Source: Candidatus Nezhaarchaeota archaeon WYZ-LMO8 | GTDB taxonomy: Archaea > Thermoproteota > Methanomethylicia > Nezhaarchaeales > WYZ-LMO8 | DNA length: 32,026 nucleotides | Direction: 5' to 3' | Assembly (NCBI GenBank): GCA_004347965.1 | Contig: QNVF01000013.1 | Coordinates: forward strand, 1-32,026 | Shown: positions 1 through 8,069 of the stretch, one piece after another | Numbering within the stretch: the first letter of the stretch is position 1 | Layout of the letters: each line of letters opens with the position of its first letter | Notes under the pieces: model-generated | The model's input: the letters and a program-made list of their open reading frames with translations, nothing else | Database searches by the model: none | What the model was told of the DNA's origin: nothing | Made by a program: the position numbers and the translations under genes

Positions 1-1872
1 GGTAACAGGGACTTTTCATGGCAGGGACTTCTAGTAGGTCCAATCAATGGTACCGTGTACAAGGTCCTAGACGCTATCTACTATAAGCCTCTAGACGCTC
101 AAGAACTCAAGCCCATATATGTTGCAGCTGGAAGAAATAAAGCTCTTTACTCGTACATTGATGAGCAAGGTAAGGCCTACGATGTTAGAATCTCGATTAG
201 GACCCTGAAGGATCGGGGGAGACTCGAAGTATTTGCTTCTAGGCCATCGGTATTCGCTCCGATATTCGCTTTCTACGACATGAGGACTAATTATGAGTCG
301 TCCTTCCAGATAGTTAGAGAAGGTAATGCTGTGAAGGTAGAGCCAGAGACAATACCCCTAAGGCTAATTATAAGGGGCTTTTCAACACTTAATAGCTTGA
401 ATCAAGAATTCTACTGGGTATACAAGTTAGGTGATGGTTTTCGAACGGTTAGTGAAGGGAAGGTTTACTTTGTAAGGCATGTTCGTCGAGTTAAAGTCCC
501 GATAGCCCTTACTTCAGAAGAAGGACTGTTAAGTGTGGAGATACCGTTAAGGAAGCTAAGTTTCAAGAGGATCGACTATAGAGTTAGGGATAGGTTAAGG
601 AGGTTGCGTGGAGAGCTTAAGAAGAAAGTACGCTATGAGGTAACACCCCAAGTGATCGATGCGCTTGTACTTAGAATTGACAGGTTAATGGCCTTCGGTA
701 TACCAATAGACTCGATACTAGCTCCGGAAGCTGGCGCTATGTGGTTTAAGAGCGTCTGGACTAGAGACCTGCTTGAAGGGTTGCGGTGGAACTTATTAAC
801 CTACACACGCATTTTGGGCGTATCGAGCTGGCTTATTAAATTGGTTGAGAAGCTAATATCCATAGCTTACGAAAATCGCGGTTTAAGGGTCTTCTTAAAT
901 GGAGGTGATCACGTTAGCGATGCTTTTCCTCAGCTAATAAGCCTAGTTGCAAAGCTCTACACGTTAACCCACGATAAAGCTCTAATTAAGAAGACATTGA
1001 AGCTCACTTCGACTGCTTGCAAGCTTCTAAGAAGTGGAGAAAGCTTCTCTGCTTGCAAGCTTTACGACGGTTTACTACTGTGCAAGGCTAATACCTCGTG
1101 GACCGATGTGATTTACGAGATTGATGGAGAAAAATGGCCTCTCAGGATACCATTAGACTGGACAAATAAGACTTCACCAGGAAGCACATTCGCACTCGTT
1201 GAGGTTAACGCCCTCTTCATAGAGAGCCTAAATAGTCTCCTAAAGGTTGTAGAAGGAACGGGGCTTAAAGTTGACAGTGAGATTTATGAAGTTAAATTCG
1301 AGCTACTTGATGGTTACAAGAAGTGGTTCTACGTAGAAGATGGTCTCCCGCCATCAACCATAGAACCGCTAAGTAATTTAAGGGATTGGACTCCGAGCTC
1401 AACTGGCTTAGTAGCGCTCGCAGTGCTTAAAAACATAGTCTACGATAAAAATAGTATCTCGAATACTTGGAAGCACGTGAAGGCCATGATCGTAAAGAGG
1501 AAGTTGGTAAAGTTGGGAGATGGCTGGGAAGACTTTGGCGTCATCACTAGAAAAGTTGAGGAGAGACCTTACCTAGGAGATTTGGAGTATCATGGATCAG
1601 TTGTGTGGCCTCGTGACACACCTTACTTAGTGGAGGTAATGAAGGAGCTGGGCATGGATCCTTACGGCATATTGATTAACAACTTGGATCACATGATCTC
1701 TGAGGGGGCCATAGGATATGTCAATGAGCTGTTTAGCTTACCCGCAGGCTTAAATCCACATCCTTCAGGAGAACTTTCACATAACCCAGTGCCTGTCAAG
1801 AATTATGCACAGTACTGGAGTCACTGGTGCGATCCATACATAGAATACTTTCTCAAAGGTGATGGCTCATGA
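1..1872 (+). CDS. Glycogen debranching enzyme (amylo-alpha-1,6-glucosidase family), 5' end cut by the window
   Basis: Likely removes alpha-1,6 branch glucose from glycogen in the cytoplasm. The frame is open from base 1: before the GTG at 55 it reads GNRDFSWQGLLVGPINGT, which resembles the start of the GDE N-terminal domain (the usual RRYHGLLVA-type motif). The gene therefore begins outside the window and the GTG at 55 is internal. The C-terminal (alpha/alpha)6 glucosidase domain is recognised by SVWTRDLLEGLRWN (about residues 233-246 counted from 55), GWEDFGV and YHGSVVWPRDTPYL. The stop overlaps the next start in an ATGA, so it leads an operon with a winged-helix protein and two glycosyltransferase-like genes. 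Family call firm; exact substrate inferred from the neighbours. Confidence 0.85.
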   Translation, partial: GNRDFSWQGLLVGPINGTVYKVLDAIYYKPLDAQELKPIYVAAGRNKALYSYIDEQGKAYDVRISIRTLKDRGRLEVFASRPSVFAPIFAFYDMRTNYESSFQIVREGNAVKVEPETIPLRLIIRGFSTLNSLNQEFYWVYKLGDGFRTVSEGKVYFVRHVRRVKVPIALTSEEGLLSVEIPLRKLSFKRIDYRVRDRLRRLRGELKKKVRYEVTPQVIDALVLRIDRLMAFGIPIDSILAPEAGAMWFKSVWTRDLLEGLRWNLLTYTRILGVSSWLIKLVEKLISIAYENRGLRVFLNGGDHVSDAFPQLISLVAKLYTLTHDKALIKKTLKLTSTACKLLRSGESFSACKLYDGLLLCKANTSWTDVIYEIDGEKWPLRIPLDWTNKTSPGSTFALVEVNALFIESLNSLLKVVEGTGLKVDSEIYEVKFELLDGYKKWFYVEDGLPPSTIEPLSNLRDWTPSSTGLVALAVLKNIVYDKNSISNTWKHVKAMIVKRKLVKLGDGWEDFGVITRKVEERPYLGDLEYHGSVVWPRDTPYLVEVMKELGMDPYGILINNLDHMISEGAIGYVNELFSLPAGLNPHPSGELSHNPVPVKNYAQYWSHWCDPYIEYFLKGDGS

Positions 1873-2111
1873 AGGAAGAGATAACGCAAATGCTACATAA
1901 AATCTTGTCTACGATGCATCTTCTATCTGCCATCGACGCTGAGAACGCCGTCAATGCCGATGACATAGCTAAGCATGTACAATCAATTGACAAGAGCCAG
2001 ATAGAGGATGTGCTGAGATGTTGTAAGGAACTGGGTTATGTAGGTGAAAGAAGTGGACGTTTTTACCTTACCTTCAAAGGAATCCTCTCTGCTCTCTCAA
2101 TAAGTAGCTGA
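1869..2111 (+). CDS. Small winged-helix-like protein in the glycogen operon
   Basis: An 80-residue protein whose start overlaps the debranching enzyme stop (ATGA), so the two are translationally coupled. The pattern, an N-terminal helix, NADDIAKHV, IEDVLRCCKELGYV and then GRFYLTFKGIL, is that of a winged-helix fold: a recognition-helix region followed by a short hairpin wing. No other domain is present, and no ligand-binding part can be seen. It may be a small transcription factor of the glucan operon or a protein-interaction module. I do not recognise a named family; fold assignment is by pattern only. Confidence 0.6.
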   Translation: MKEEITQMLHKILSTMHLLSAIDAENAVNADDIAKHVQSIDKSQIEDVLRCCKELGYVGERSGRFYLTFKGILSALSISS

Positions 2112-2117
2112 CGAACT

Positions 2118-2726
2118 ATGGTACATTTGATACTCGTATTTACATGGCACATCAATGGAGTAGTAGGATCGCAAGTACAAGAAGATGCCGAAGAGATCGC
2201 AAAACGAGGCTACGAGGTTATAGTGCTGTATCCATGGCACCATGACATCGGTTCTAAAAGGCGTAACGTGCTCTACCAGCCGGTTGCCATATCAATAAAG
2301 GATAACACGAACATAGTCACCAGCGTAATATCAGCTCTAGGAGATTTCGCTAGAGTGCTATCGAGATTAATTCATGAGCTCTACGATCCTAATCAAGTGA
2401 AGCTGATAATATCTTATGAGTGGTCTGGAGCCCTCTTAGGTTTCTTTGCTAAAGAGTACTTGAAAAGACCCATGATAACCTCGGTTAACAGCGTTGAGAG
2501 CATGAGAACGGGTGAGAAGAGTCTTCTAAGCCTTAGCGTACGTGGCCTTGAAATGCGCTTTTTACACGCCTCAGACTTAATTGTTGCTAGAACTGAGGAA
2601 GCTATAGTAAGAATATTAAACGAGTACAGGATACCAAGCGATAGAGTGAGACTCTCATCAAGTCCAGCACGCATGGCCTTCATAGTTGAGGAGGTCTTGA
2701 GGACCTTTGAAAGTGCTAATGTTTAG
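2118..2726 (+). CDS. Lone N-terminal domain of a GT-B glycosyltransferase
   Basis: A 202-residue protein resembling only the N-terminal Rossmann half of a GT4 (GT-B) glycosyltransferase: an LILVFTWHI first strand, EEIAKRGYEVIVLYP for helix and second strand, YEWSGALLGFFAKEYL where GT4 enzymes carry the H-D-W acceptor-side motif, and ASDLIVARTEE near the end. The nucleotide-sugar-binding C-terminal half with its E-x7-E motif is absent. It ends 20 bases inside the next gene, a complete GT4 enzyme, so it is probably co-translated. It may be a regulatory or acceptor-binding partner, or a decayed duplicate. The frame is intact with no sign of breakage. Confidence 0.65.
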   Translation: MVHLILVFTWHINGVVGSQVQEDAEEIAKRGYEVIVLYPWHHDIGSKRRNVLYQPVAISIKDNTNIVTSVISALGDFARVLSRLIHELYDPNQVKLIISYEWSGALLGFFAKEYLKRPMITSVNSVESMRTGEKSLLSLSVRGLEMRFLHASDLIVARTEEAIVRILNEYRIPSDRVRLSSSPARMAFIVEEVLRTFESANV

Positions 2727-3903
2727 CTGGGAATATCCACCCAGGATCATAGGTGGACTAGCTCGCCACGTGTACTGGCTATCGAAGGCATTGGCTCGTA
2801 GAGGCGTAGAGGTAACGGTGATAACCCTAGATTATCCGGAGACTCCAAGAGTTGAGCATGAAAGGAACTTGAAGATCGTTAGAGTCTCAAGCTACGGATA
2901 TCAGTCAAGCGATTTCGCATCGTGGGTCCATCAATTCAACTTAAATATGATAGAAGCAGCACTTGAAGAAGATGCCTCAATAATTCACGTTCACGATTGG
3001 CTCACAGCAATTGCTGGGATCACGCTCAAGCATTTGCTGAGAAGGCCACTTATAGCCACCTTCCATTCAACAGAGCGTGGGAGGAGGCAGGGCTCAATAG
3101 TAGAAGCAATGCAGAGCCACATACATGCAATTGAGTGGTGGTTAGCTTACGAGAGTTGGAGGATCATAGTATGCAGCAATTACATGAAGTACGAGCTAAG
3201 AAATTCTTTAGGCGTTCCTGAAGACAAGATTGCAGTCATACCCAACGGGATTCACTTGGTAGAGGTACTGCATGCCGTAGACGTTCATCAAGTTAGAAGG
3301 AGATACGCGGAGGATTGGGAGAAGTTAGTTCTCTTCGTTGGAAGAATGGTGTACGAAAAAGGAGTCCACGTACTGGTTGATGCAGCTCTATCCCTGCTAT
3401 CAAGGAGTCAGGATGTGAAGTTCGTCATCGTGGGGGAGGGGCCCATGCGCAAAGAGCTTATGGACAAAGCTTACAGAAGCGGATTTGGACACAAATTCTA
3501 CTTCACCGGCTTTATTGAAGACCTTGAGCTTTACGAGCTTTACAGGTCGTGCGACGTAGCTGTCTTTCCAAGTCTCTACGAGCCCTTCGGCATAGTGGCT
3601 TTAGAAGCATTGATGGCTGGAAAGCCGGTGATAGTTTCCGATGTGGGGGGCCTCTCAGAAATAGTGATTAATGGAGTTAATGGATTGAAGGTACCTCCAG
3701 GTGATGTACACGCATTAAGCTCTGCAATCGAGTACCTAATCGGGAACCCTGAGGTCATGAGGGCTATGGGAGAGAATGGTGCGAAGATTGCTAGAGAAGT
3801 GTACTCTTGGGATACCATAGCAGAAAAAACGCTGAACTTGTACCTTCAAGTCTTGCAAGAGTACGAGAATAACCCTTGGAAACCTAAGAAGAGCGTAAAG
3901 TGA
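2707..3903 (+). CDS. GT4 glycosyltransferase, glycogen synthase-like
   Basis: Probable retaining glucosyltransferase that extends alpha-1,4-glucan from a nucleotide sugar. The N-terminal GT5/GT4 motif WEYPPRIIGGLARH (residues 8-21) is the acceptor-side loop; HVHDWLTA (94-101) follows; VGRMVYEKG (211-219) supplies the conserved Arg213 and Lys218; YEPFGIVALE (291-300) holds the E292-x7-E300 pair of retaining GT-B enzymes. The start is a TTG that begins the first beta strand (KVLMFSW), with GAGG about 13-17 bases upstream; the ATG at 2719 would cut that strand. It overlaps the half-GT gene by 20 bases. At 398 residues it is a complete GT4. The debranching enzyme upstream supports a glucan role over other GT4 roles. 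Confidence 0.8.
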   Translation: MKVLMFSWEYPPRIIGGLARHVYWLSKALARRGVEVTVITLDYPETPRVEHERNLKIVRVSSYGYQSSDFASWVHQFNLNMIEAALEEDASIIHVHDWLTAIAGITLKHLLRRPLIATFHSTERGRRQGSIVEAMQSHIHAIEWWLAYESWRIIVCSNYMKYELRNSLGVPEDKIAVIPNGIHLVEVLHAVDVHQVRRRYAEDWEKLVLFVGRMVYEKGVHVLVDAALSLLSRSQDVKFVIVGEGPMRKELMDKAYRSGFGHKFYFTGFIEDLELYELYRSCDVAVFPSLYEPFGIVALEALMAGKPVIVSDVGGLSEIVINGVNGLKVPPGDVHALSSAIEYLIGNPEVMRAMGENGAKIAREVYSWDTIAEKTLNLYLQVLQEYENNPWKPKKSVK

Positions 3904-3952
3904 TATAGCAACTATGCAACCTTCAAGAATGTATCGGTCTTTAGGGCTATCA

Positions 3953-5200
3953 CTAGCATTTTCTCACAATTTCTTCATACACTTTAAGCGTCCTCAAGGT
4001 AGCGTGATCCCACGTAAAGTTTTCTAATACCCTCTTCCTACCGTTGACACCCATCCACCTCCCCCTATCCTGGCTTGATAGTACTGCATCTATCCCCCAA
4101 GCAATGTCTTTAGGATCCTGTGGATTTACATGAATACCACACTGGTTAGCCCCTGATGGTATCACTACCTCTCGAAGACCACTACATCCTCGAGCACCTA
4201 CAACGACAGGCCTCTCCATGGACATGGCCTCTAGAGCCACTATTCCAAACGGCTCATAGAGGCTTGGGAAGACAGCTACATCACATGCGGCATAATAAGC
4301 GACCTTCTCTTCGTCGCTCAAGAACTTATTGATTAATGTTATGTGGCCCATTACATTAAGTTTACTAGCTAATTGAACCAAGTAGTCATATAGATCTCCT
4401 TGGCCTATCACGAGCAATCTCGCACCAGGATAATCTCTGAGCACGTAGGGCATGGCCTCTACCAGCTTGTCGACACCTTTCACCCTAACGAGCCTACCTA
4501 TGAAAAGTATCAACGGCCCATTTCTTACGGCGTGCTTAGCTCTAACCTTCTCGACGACCTCTCTTGAGATCTTTGTGGACGAGAACTTTTCGGGGTCAAC
4601 GCCATTCCACACGACATGAACCTTGCTCATTGGAAAGCCTTGGGGCGCAAGGTCATGATCTCTCATTGCGTAAGAGACCGTGATTATTGAGTCGGCTTTC
4701 TCGGCGCACGCAAGCTCTAAGGCTGAGACTGTAGGAGAACCTCCTCCAAAGTTCCTTCCTCTTTCGGTGGAGTGAACGTGAAATACTAGGGGCAAGCTCC
4801 TTACCTCATCTTTAACTATGAGCCCCGCCATTGCTGAAAGCCAGTCATGAACTGATACGACGTCAAATGGTACTCCACCCCACTCAATCTCCCTCAATAT
4901 TTCAAATGCGGACGCGACATTGTAGGTAAACACGTCGTTAAGATATCTAAATCCCAGACCCCAAGATCTTAACTCGTCGTTCACCATGATCCTTAGAACC
5001 GAAGTAGCATCAACAAACTTTAATCTGTGAATGCGAACTCCTTTATCCAAAGAGGTTGTTGGAAGACCTCCAGGGTTCATAGAGAAAACGTGGACTTCAT
5101 GGCCTAACTTGGCGAGGCGGATTGTCAATTCTCTAGAGTAAACTCCCAAACCTCCGTACACGTTAGGTGGGTATTCTGTTGTAACGAACGCTATTCTCAA
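3953..5200 (-). CDS. Second GT4 glycosyltransferase, glycogen synthase-like
   Basis: A full-length GT-B enzyme of 415 residues, convergent with the GT4 gene at 2707-3903. It shows TEYPPNVYGGLGVY (8-21), VHDWLSAMAG (117-126), HVHSTERGR (141-149), IGRLVRVKG with Arg236 and Lys241, and YEPFGIVALE (315-324) with the E316-x7-E324 pair. The ATG at 5200 fits the first strand MRIAFVTTEYPP. It shares the same signature set as its neighbour but is clearly diverged from it, so this is an old pair rather than a recent duplication. The two may divide priming and elongation, or act on glucan versus another alpha-glucoside; the sequence does not decide. Confidence 0.8.
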   Translation of the reverse strand: MRIAFVTTEYPPNVYGGLGVYSRELTIRLAKLGHEVHVFSMNPGGLPTTSLDKGVRIHRLKFVDATSVLRIMVNDELRSWGLGFRYLNDVFTYNVASAFEILREIEWGGVPFDVVSVHDWLSAMAGLIVKDEVRSLPLVFHVHSTERGRNFGGGSPTVSALELACAEKADSIITVSYAMRDHDLAPQGFPMSKVHVVWNGVDPEKFSSTKISREVVEKVRAKHAVRNGPLILFIGRLVRVKGVDKLVEAMPYVLRDYPGARLLVIGQGDLYDYLVQLASKLNVMGHITLINKFLSDEEKVAYYAACDVAVFPSLYEPFGIVALEAMSMERPVVVGARGCSGLREVVIPSGANQCGIHVNPQDPKDIAWGIDAVLSSQDRGRWMGVNGRKRVLENFTWDHATLRTLKVYEEIVRKC

Positions 5201-5542
5201 TTAATTCGCCTCCTTCTTTAAACAAGGGATCAATTGCTTTTATCATTAACTAGCACATTAAGTTGTCAGCCGTTTTGAATAATGAACTTTACTTTTTCCC
5301 TCGCAACTCAGCTATGATGAAGTTATTTAGACAAGAAACCAAGATTTCTCAATAAGTAGTGACCGATTAACTATATCAACTTTACATGACATCAAACCAT
5401 CAAGGAGCATTGAAGTCGACTAGGAGTTTGGCAACTTCTAAAAACTTTCTATCAATCACTGAGCTGAAAATAAAGAACTTATAGGTCAAACTTGCACCAT
5501 ATCTCATAGCTCACAGACAGTGATGCATGAGTTGAAGGAATT
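5201..5542. other. AT-rich intergenic region
   Basis: No convincing gene or RNA seen. It holds one copy of a 22-base imperfect direct repeat (5246-5267) and presumably the start signals of the minus-strand GT4 gene and the HEPN gene. Confidence 0.6.
5246..5267 (+). repeat. Left copy of imperfect direct repeat around the HEPN-MNT pair
   Basis: Begins TTAACTAGCACATT and ends GTTGTC. It matches bases 6347-6368 at 19 of 22 positions. The two copies lie 1.1 kb apart, one on each side of the HEPN-MNT genes. Confidence 0.55.
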
Positions 5543-5920
5543 ATGAGCCTAGAAGAGGCACAAATCCTTAGAGAGAGAGCTAAAGCATTCTTGAAAAACG
5601 CTGAGAGCCTTTTCAAAGAAGGTGTATATGACCTTGCAGCATTTAATGTTGAGCAATATTGCCAGCTAATGCTTAAGTATAAGCTGTTAGTTAAGACCGG
5701 GACGTATCCAAGAACTCACTCAATAATAAGGCTTGTGAGGGAGCTATCTAAGATAGATGAAAAGGCAGGTCAACTTCTTCGAGACATGATAATGGTTACT
5801 AAGATAGAGGATGCTTATATAGGCTCAAGGTACCTACCACGCAGGTACGAAAAAGAAGAGGTTGAGGCCATGCTTAAATACGCTAAAGAGGTTTTCGAGG
5901 TCGTGACGAATGAGCTTTGA
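5543..5920 (+). CDS. HEPN domain protein (putative toxin half of a HEPN-MNT pair)
   Basis: A 125-residue all-helical protein of the HEPN type (PF05168-like): AFLKNAESLFKEGVYDLAAF then NVEQYCQLMLKYKLL, THSIIRLVREL, and a C-terminal YIGSRYLPRRYEKEEVEAML helix. Classical HepT toxins are RNases with an R-x4-6-H motif in the C-terminal helix; here that region has SRYLPRRY with no His, so nuclease activity cannot be assumed. The start ATG follows a weak GAAGGA. It overlaps the MNT gene by 11 bases, the usual arrangement of HEPN-MNT modules. Family firm, biochemical role uncertain. Confidence 0.8.
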   Translation: MSLEEAQILRERAKAFLKNAESLFKEGVYDLAAFNVEQYCQLMLKYKLLVKTGTYPRTHSIIRLVRELSKIDEKAGQLLRDMIMVTKIEDAYIGSRYLPRRYEKEEVEAMLKYAKEVFEVVTNEL

Positions 5921-6236
5921 TTTGTACATTGAGCGTGGGCTTAGGGACTTAGAGGCCATGAAGAACTACGTGGCAATCGCTAAGAAGGTCAAGGACATAG
6001 TATTAAGTTATGCTCCCGACGCTAGAGTATACGTGTTTGGCTCTGTAGTGGAAGGAAGGTATACAGCAAGTAGCGACATAGACATACTGATAGTGGCCAG
6101 CTTAGAGGACGAAGAGATTTATAGGATGAAGTCGAGAATTTACGAGGAACTTGATGCACCACTACAACTGCATGTAGTACATCCAACTAAGCTATGCTGG
6201 TACACCAAATTTGTAAGCAAGCTCGTAGAGGTCTAG
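5910..6236 (+). CDS. MNT-type minimal nucleotidyltransferase (putative antitoxin)
   Basis: A 108-residue protein with the pol-beta-superfamily signature VFGSVVEGRYTASSDIDILIV: the Gly-Ser pair on the helical turn, then the Asp-x-Asp metal ligands in SDIDI. In known HEPN-MNT systems the MNT partner AMPylates the HEPN toxin to silence it; that role is inferred from the family. The ATG lies inside the end of the HEPN gene, so the two are coupled. The third acidic residue is probably on the strand around LQLHVVHP, but I cannot place it with certainty. Confidence 0.82.
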   Translation: MSFDLYIERGLRDLEAMKNYVAIAKKVKDIVLSYAPDARVYVFGSVVEGRYTASSDIDILIVASLEDEEIYRMKSRIYEELDAPLQLHVVHPTKLCWYTKFVSKLVEV

Positions 6237-6243
6237 AGTCTAA

Positions 6244-6268
6244 GGTGACTAGGACGCTACGGGTCACC
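6244..6268 (+). repeat. Inverted repeat just after the HEPN-MNT stop
   Basis: GGTGAC at 6244-6249 can pair with GTCACC at 6263-6268 over a 13-base loop, eight bases past the stop of the MNT gene. It could be an RNA 3'-end hairpin or a binding site; no T-run follows directly, so it is not a bacterial-type terminator. Confidence 0.35.
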
Positions 6269-6346
6269 GTGGATGTTAGGGTGTAAAGTTTTAACTTGAG
6301 ATCTTATCTCTTAATAACTTTACTGAACATTAGCAAGATCATGAAG

Positions 6347-6368
6347 TTAACTAGTACATTGTGTTGTC
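6347..6368 (+). repeat. Right copy of imperfect direct repeat around the HEPN-MNT pair
   Basis: Begins TTAACTAGTACATT and ends GTTGTC. Three mismatches in 22 bases with 5246-5267; same orientation. Confidence 0.55.
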
Positions 6369-6603
6369 TAACTCGTACTTACAATCACGATTAAACGTTC
6401 TCCAAAACCTCAATAGGATCTAACTCCTCCAAGACTTAGAAGAGAGATGAGAAGGTATCGCTTGCATGTAGTGGATTGTCGATGCCATTAATTGAGTATT
6501 TTATAAAAACATGCATGCCATCTTGATTGCGATTTAAATGATAGAAGATAAGTATAGAAAAACTTTTATTACATGTCACGAGTTGACGAACTTGTGAAGG
6601 ACC

Positions 6604-7392
6604 ATGTATGTCCACCTTCTCTTCGAGAAATTTGATGGGATCATCAAGATAAGCTTAAATAGACCAGAGCTTCTCAACGCCATAAACATAAAACTTCTCA
6701 GCGAACTGCATGACGTCATAGAGAAAGTGAAGAGTGATCCTGAAGTTAAAGTTGTAGTACTAACAGGTGTTGGAAAGGCCTTCTCGTCAGGCATCGAACT
6801 TAAAGTCGCACTAGGAGAGATAGTCAAAGCACCACAACTTGAGTTGCTTGATCGTGTAAAGAAGTTTCATGAAATGATGTACTCCCTCTACACTATTGAC
6901 AAGATAACCATAGCCGCTATTAACGGTCTGGCAATAGGCTTGGGACTAAGCTTAACGTTAGCTTGCGACTTGCGTATAGCATCAGAGAAAGCCATACTAG
7001 CTACAGGATACATAAGGTTAGGTCTTCATCCAGATGGAGGTCTCACATACTTCGTGACTAAGTTAACAAATCCAGCAAAGGCCCTCGAACTCTTCCTGAC
7101 ATCAGACTTCATAGATGCTAAGGAGGCTGAGAGGATAGGTCTAGTTAACAGAGTCGTGCCCCATGAAAAGCTCGACGAAGAGGTTATGAGCTTAGCTAGG
7201 AAGATAGCACAAGGGCCATCGACCACAATAAGGCTTCTAAAGAGTACTATTCACGAGTGCATAAACGCGGATTTGAAGACTATACTTGAGAGAGAGGCTC
7301 TTGCCATAGTGTTGAGCTCTAAAACAGAAGACGCGGAGGAAGGAGTAAGAGCCCTCATCGAGAAGAGACAACCTCAGTTCAAAGGTAGATAA
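6604..7392 (+). CDS. Enoyl-CoA hydratase/isomerase family protein (crotonase fold)
   Basis: Acts on an acyl-CoA thioester in the cytoplasm. Crotonase landmarks are present: LNRPELLNAIN (18-28), the oxyanion-hole segment FSSGIELK (60-67), INGLAIGLGLSLTLACDLR (106-124) and RLGLHPDGGLTYF (138-150). The hydratase glutamate that normally sits in GQPEI is Tyr136 here, while Asp144 in PDGG occupies the second acid position. A single Asp in a PDGG-type motif is seen in isomerase-like members such as PaaG, so a double-bond or ring isomerase is more likely than a true hydratase. The ATG is preceded by GAAGGA. The gene stands alone; no beta-oxidation neighbours are visible. Confidence 0.8.
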   Translation: MYVHLLFEKFDGIIKISLNRPELLNAINIKLLSELHDVIEKVKSDPEVKVVVLTGVGKAFSSGIELKVALGEIVKAPQLELLDRVKKFHEMMYSLYTIDKITIAAINGLAIGLGLSLTLACDLRIASEKAILATGYIRLGLHPDGGLTYFVTKLTNPAKALELFLTSDFIDAKEAERIGLVNRVVPHEKLDEEVMSLARKIAQGPSTTIRLLKSTIHECINADLKTILEREALAIVLSSKTEDAEEGVRALIEKRQPQFKGR

Positions 7393-7650
7393 TACCATGA
7401 GGTTGAGAGACAGTAAGGGCAGTATTTGACTACGTCAACATATGTGACAGAGAAGATCTGGTAAAACACCATTTAACTATCATAGCCCAGATGTGAAAAT
7501 CCCCTCATAGTTGAAGTCATGATAGCTTTAAACGAGGACTAAACATCCCTCCTTAAGAAAGCCTAAAAGAGGGTTACATAGCTGAAGTAAACATATCCTA
7601 TTGGAAGAAGTAATCCATCATTCAATAGCACATGAAGCTTTGAAAATTAA

Positions 7651-7725
7651 CGGGCCCGGGGGGACTTGAACCCCCGACCTCCGGCTCCGAAGGCCGTTGC
7701 TCTATCCTGGCTGAGCTACGGGCCC
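7651..7725 (-). tRNA. tRNA-Arg (anticodon TCG)
   Basis: The minus strand folds into a full cloverleaf: acceptor GGGCCCG with CGGGCCC (7 bp), D stem GCTC/GAGC, anticodon stem ACGGC/GCCGG (only the outer A-G pair mismatched), loop CTTCGGA giving anticodon TCG, and T arm GGGGG-TTCAAGT-CCCCC. The discriminator is G and no CCA is encoded. There is no intron. It shares its acceptor stem with the tRNA-Arg(GCG) at the window end. Confidence 0.95.
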
Positions 7726-8069
7726 ATTTTCTGAATGTGCAGAGGCGATAAAAATGTTAAGTTGATTTATGCTTAATTATTGACTCACCCTCGTTGAAGC
7801 TTACACGAATTTTTAGGAAACCCCATCTTCACACATCATCTATAAAACATGTTTACCTGCAGTCTCACTAACTATAGTTCATTTTGCCCTAAAATTTTAG
7901 TTATAGGGATGAATGCTGAGAAAAGCTTTAGTTTCTACAAGGTCATAGTTTTGTTAATAAGTAAATGCAAAAATGTGAATTTATTGACTTTAAATGGATA
8001 AAATAATTTCCATAGTATATGCCTTTAAAGAAAAATTTTTAACATATTGTAGAGATTAGTAGAAGACTG
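7726..8069. other. AT-rich intergenic region before the AOR gene
   Basis: No gene seen. It holds the tRNA TATA box on one strand. On the other, GAAAAATTTTTAAC at 8030-8043 lies about 30 bases before the GTG of AOR and is probably its BRE/TATA box, suggesting a nearly leaderless transcript. Confidence 0.5.
7747..7757 (-). promoter_or_regulatory. TATA box of tRNA-Arg(TCG)
   Basis: On the minus strand this reads ACATTTTTATC and is centred about 26 bases before the first base of the tRNA, the normal archaeal TATA distance. Confidence 0.5.

Larger units (their letters stand above)
6237..6603. other. Intergenic region after HEPN-MNT
   Basis: No gene seen. It contains the inverted repeat at 6244-6268, the right copy of the direct repeat at 6347-6368, and a TATA-like CTTTTATTA near 6562-6570 that probably serves the crotonase gene. 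Confidence 0.55.

Noticed and set aside
55-57. GTG as the start of the debranching enzyme
   Set aside because: The frame is open back to base 1 and the upstream codons match the conserved start of the GDE N-domain, so the gene is cut by the window.
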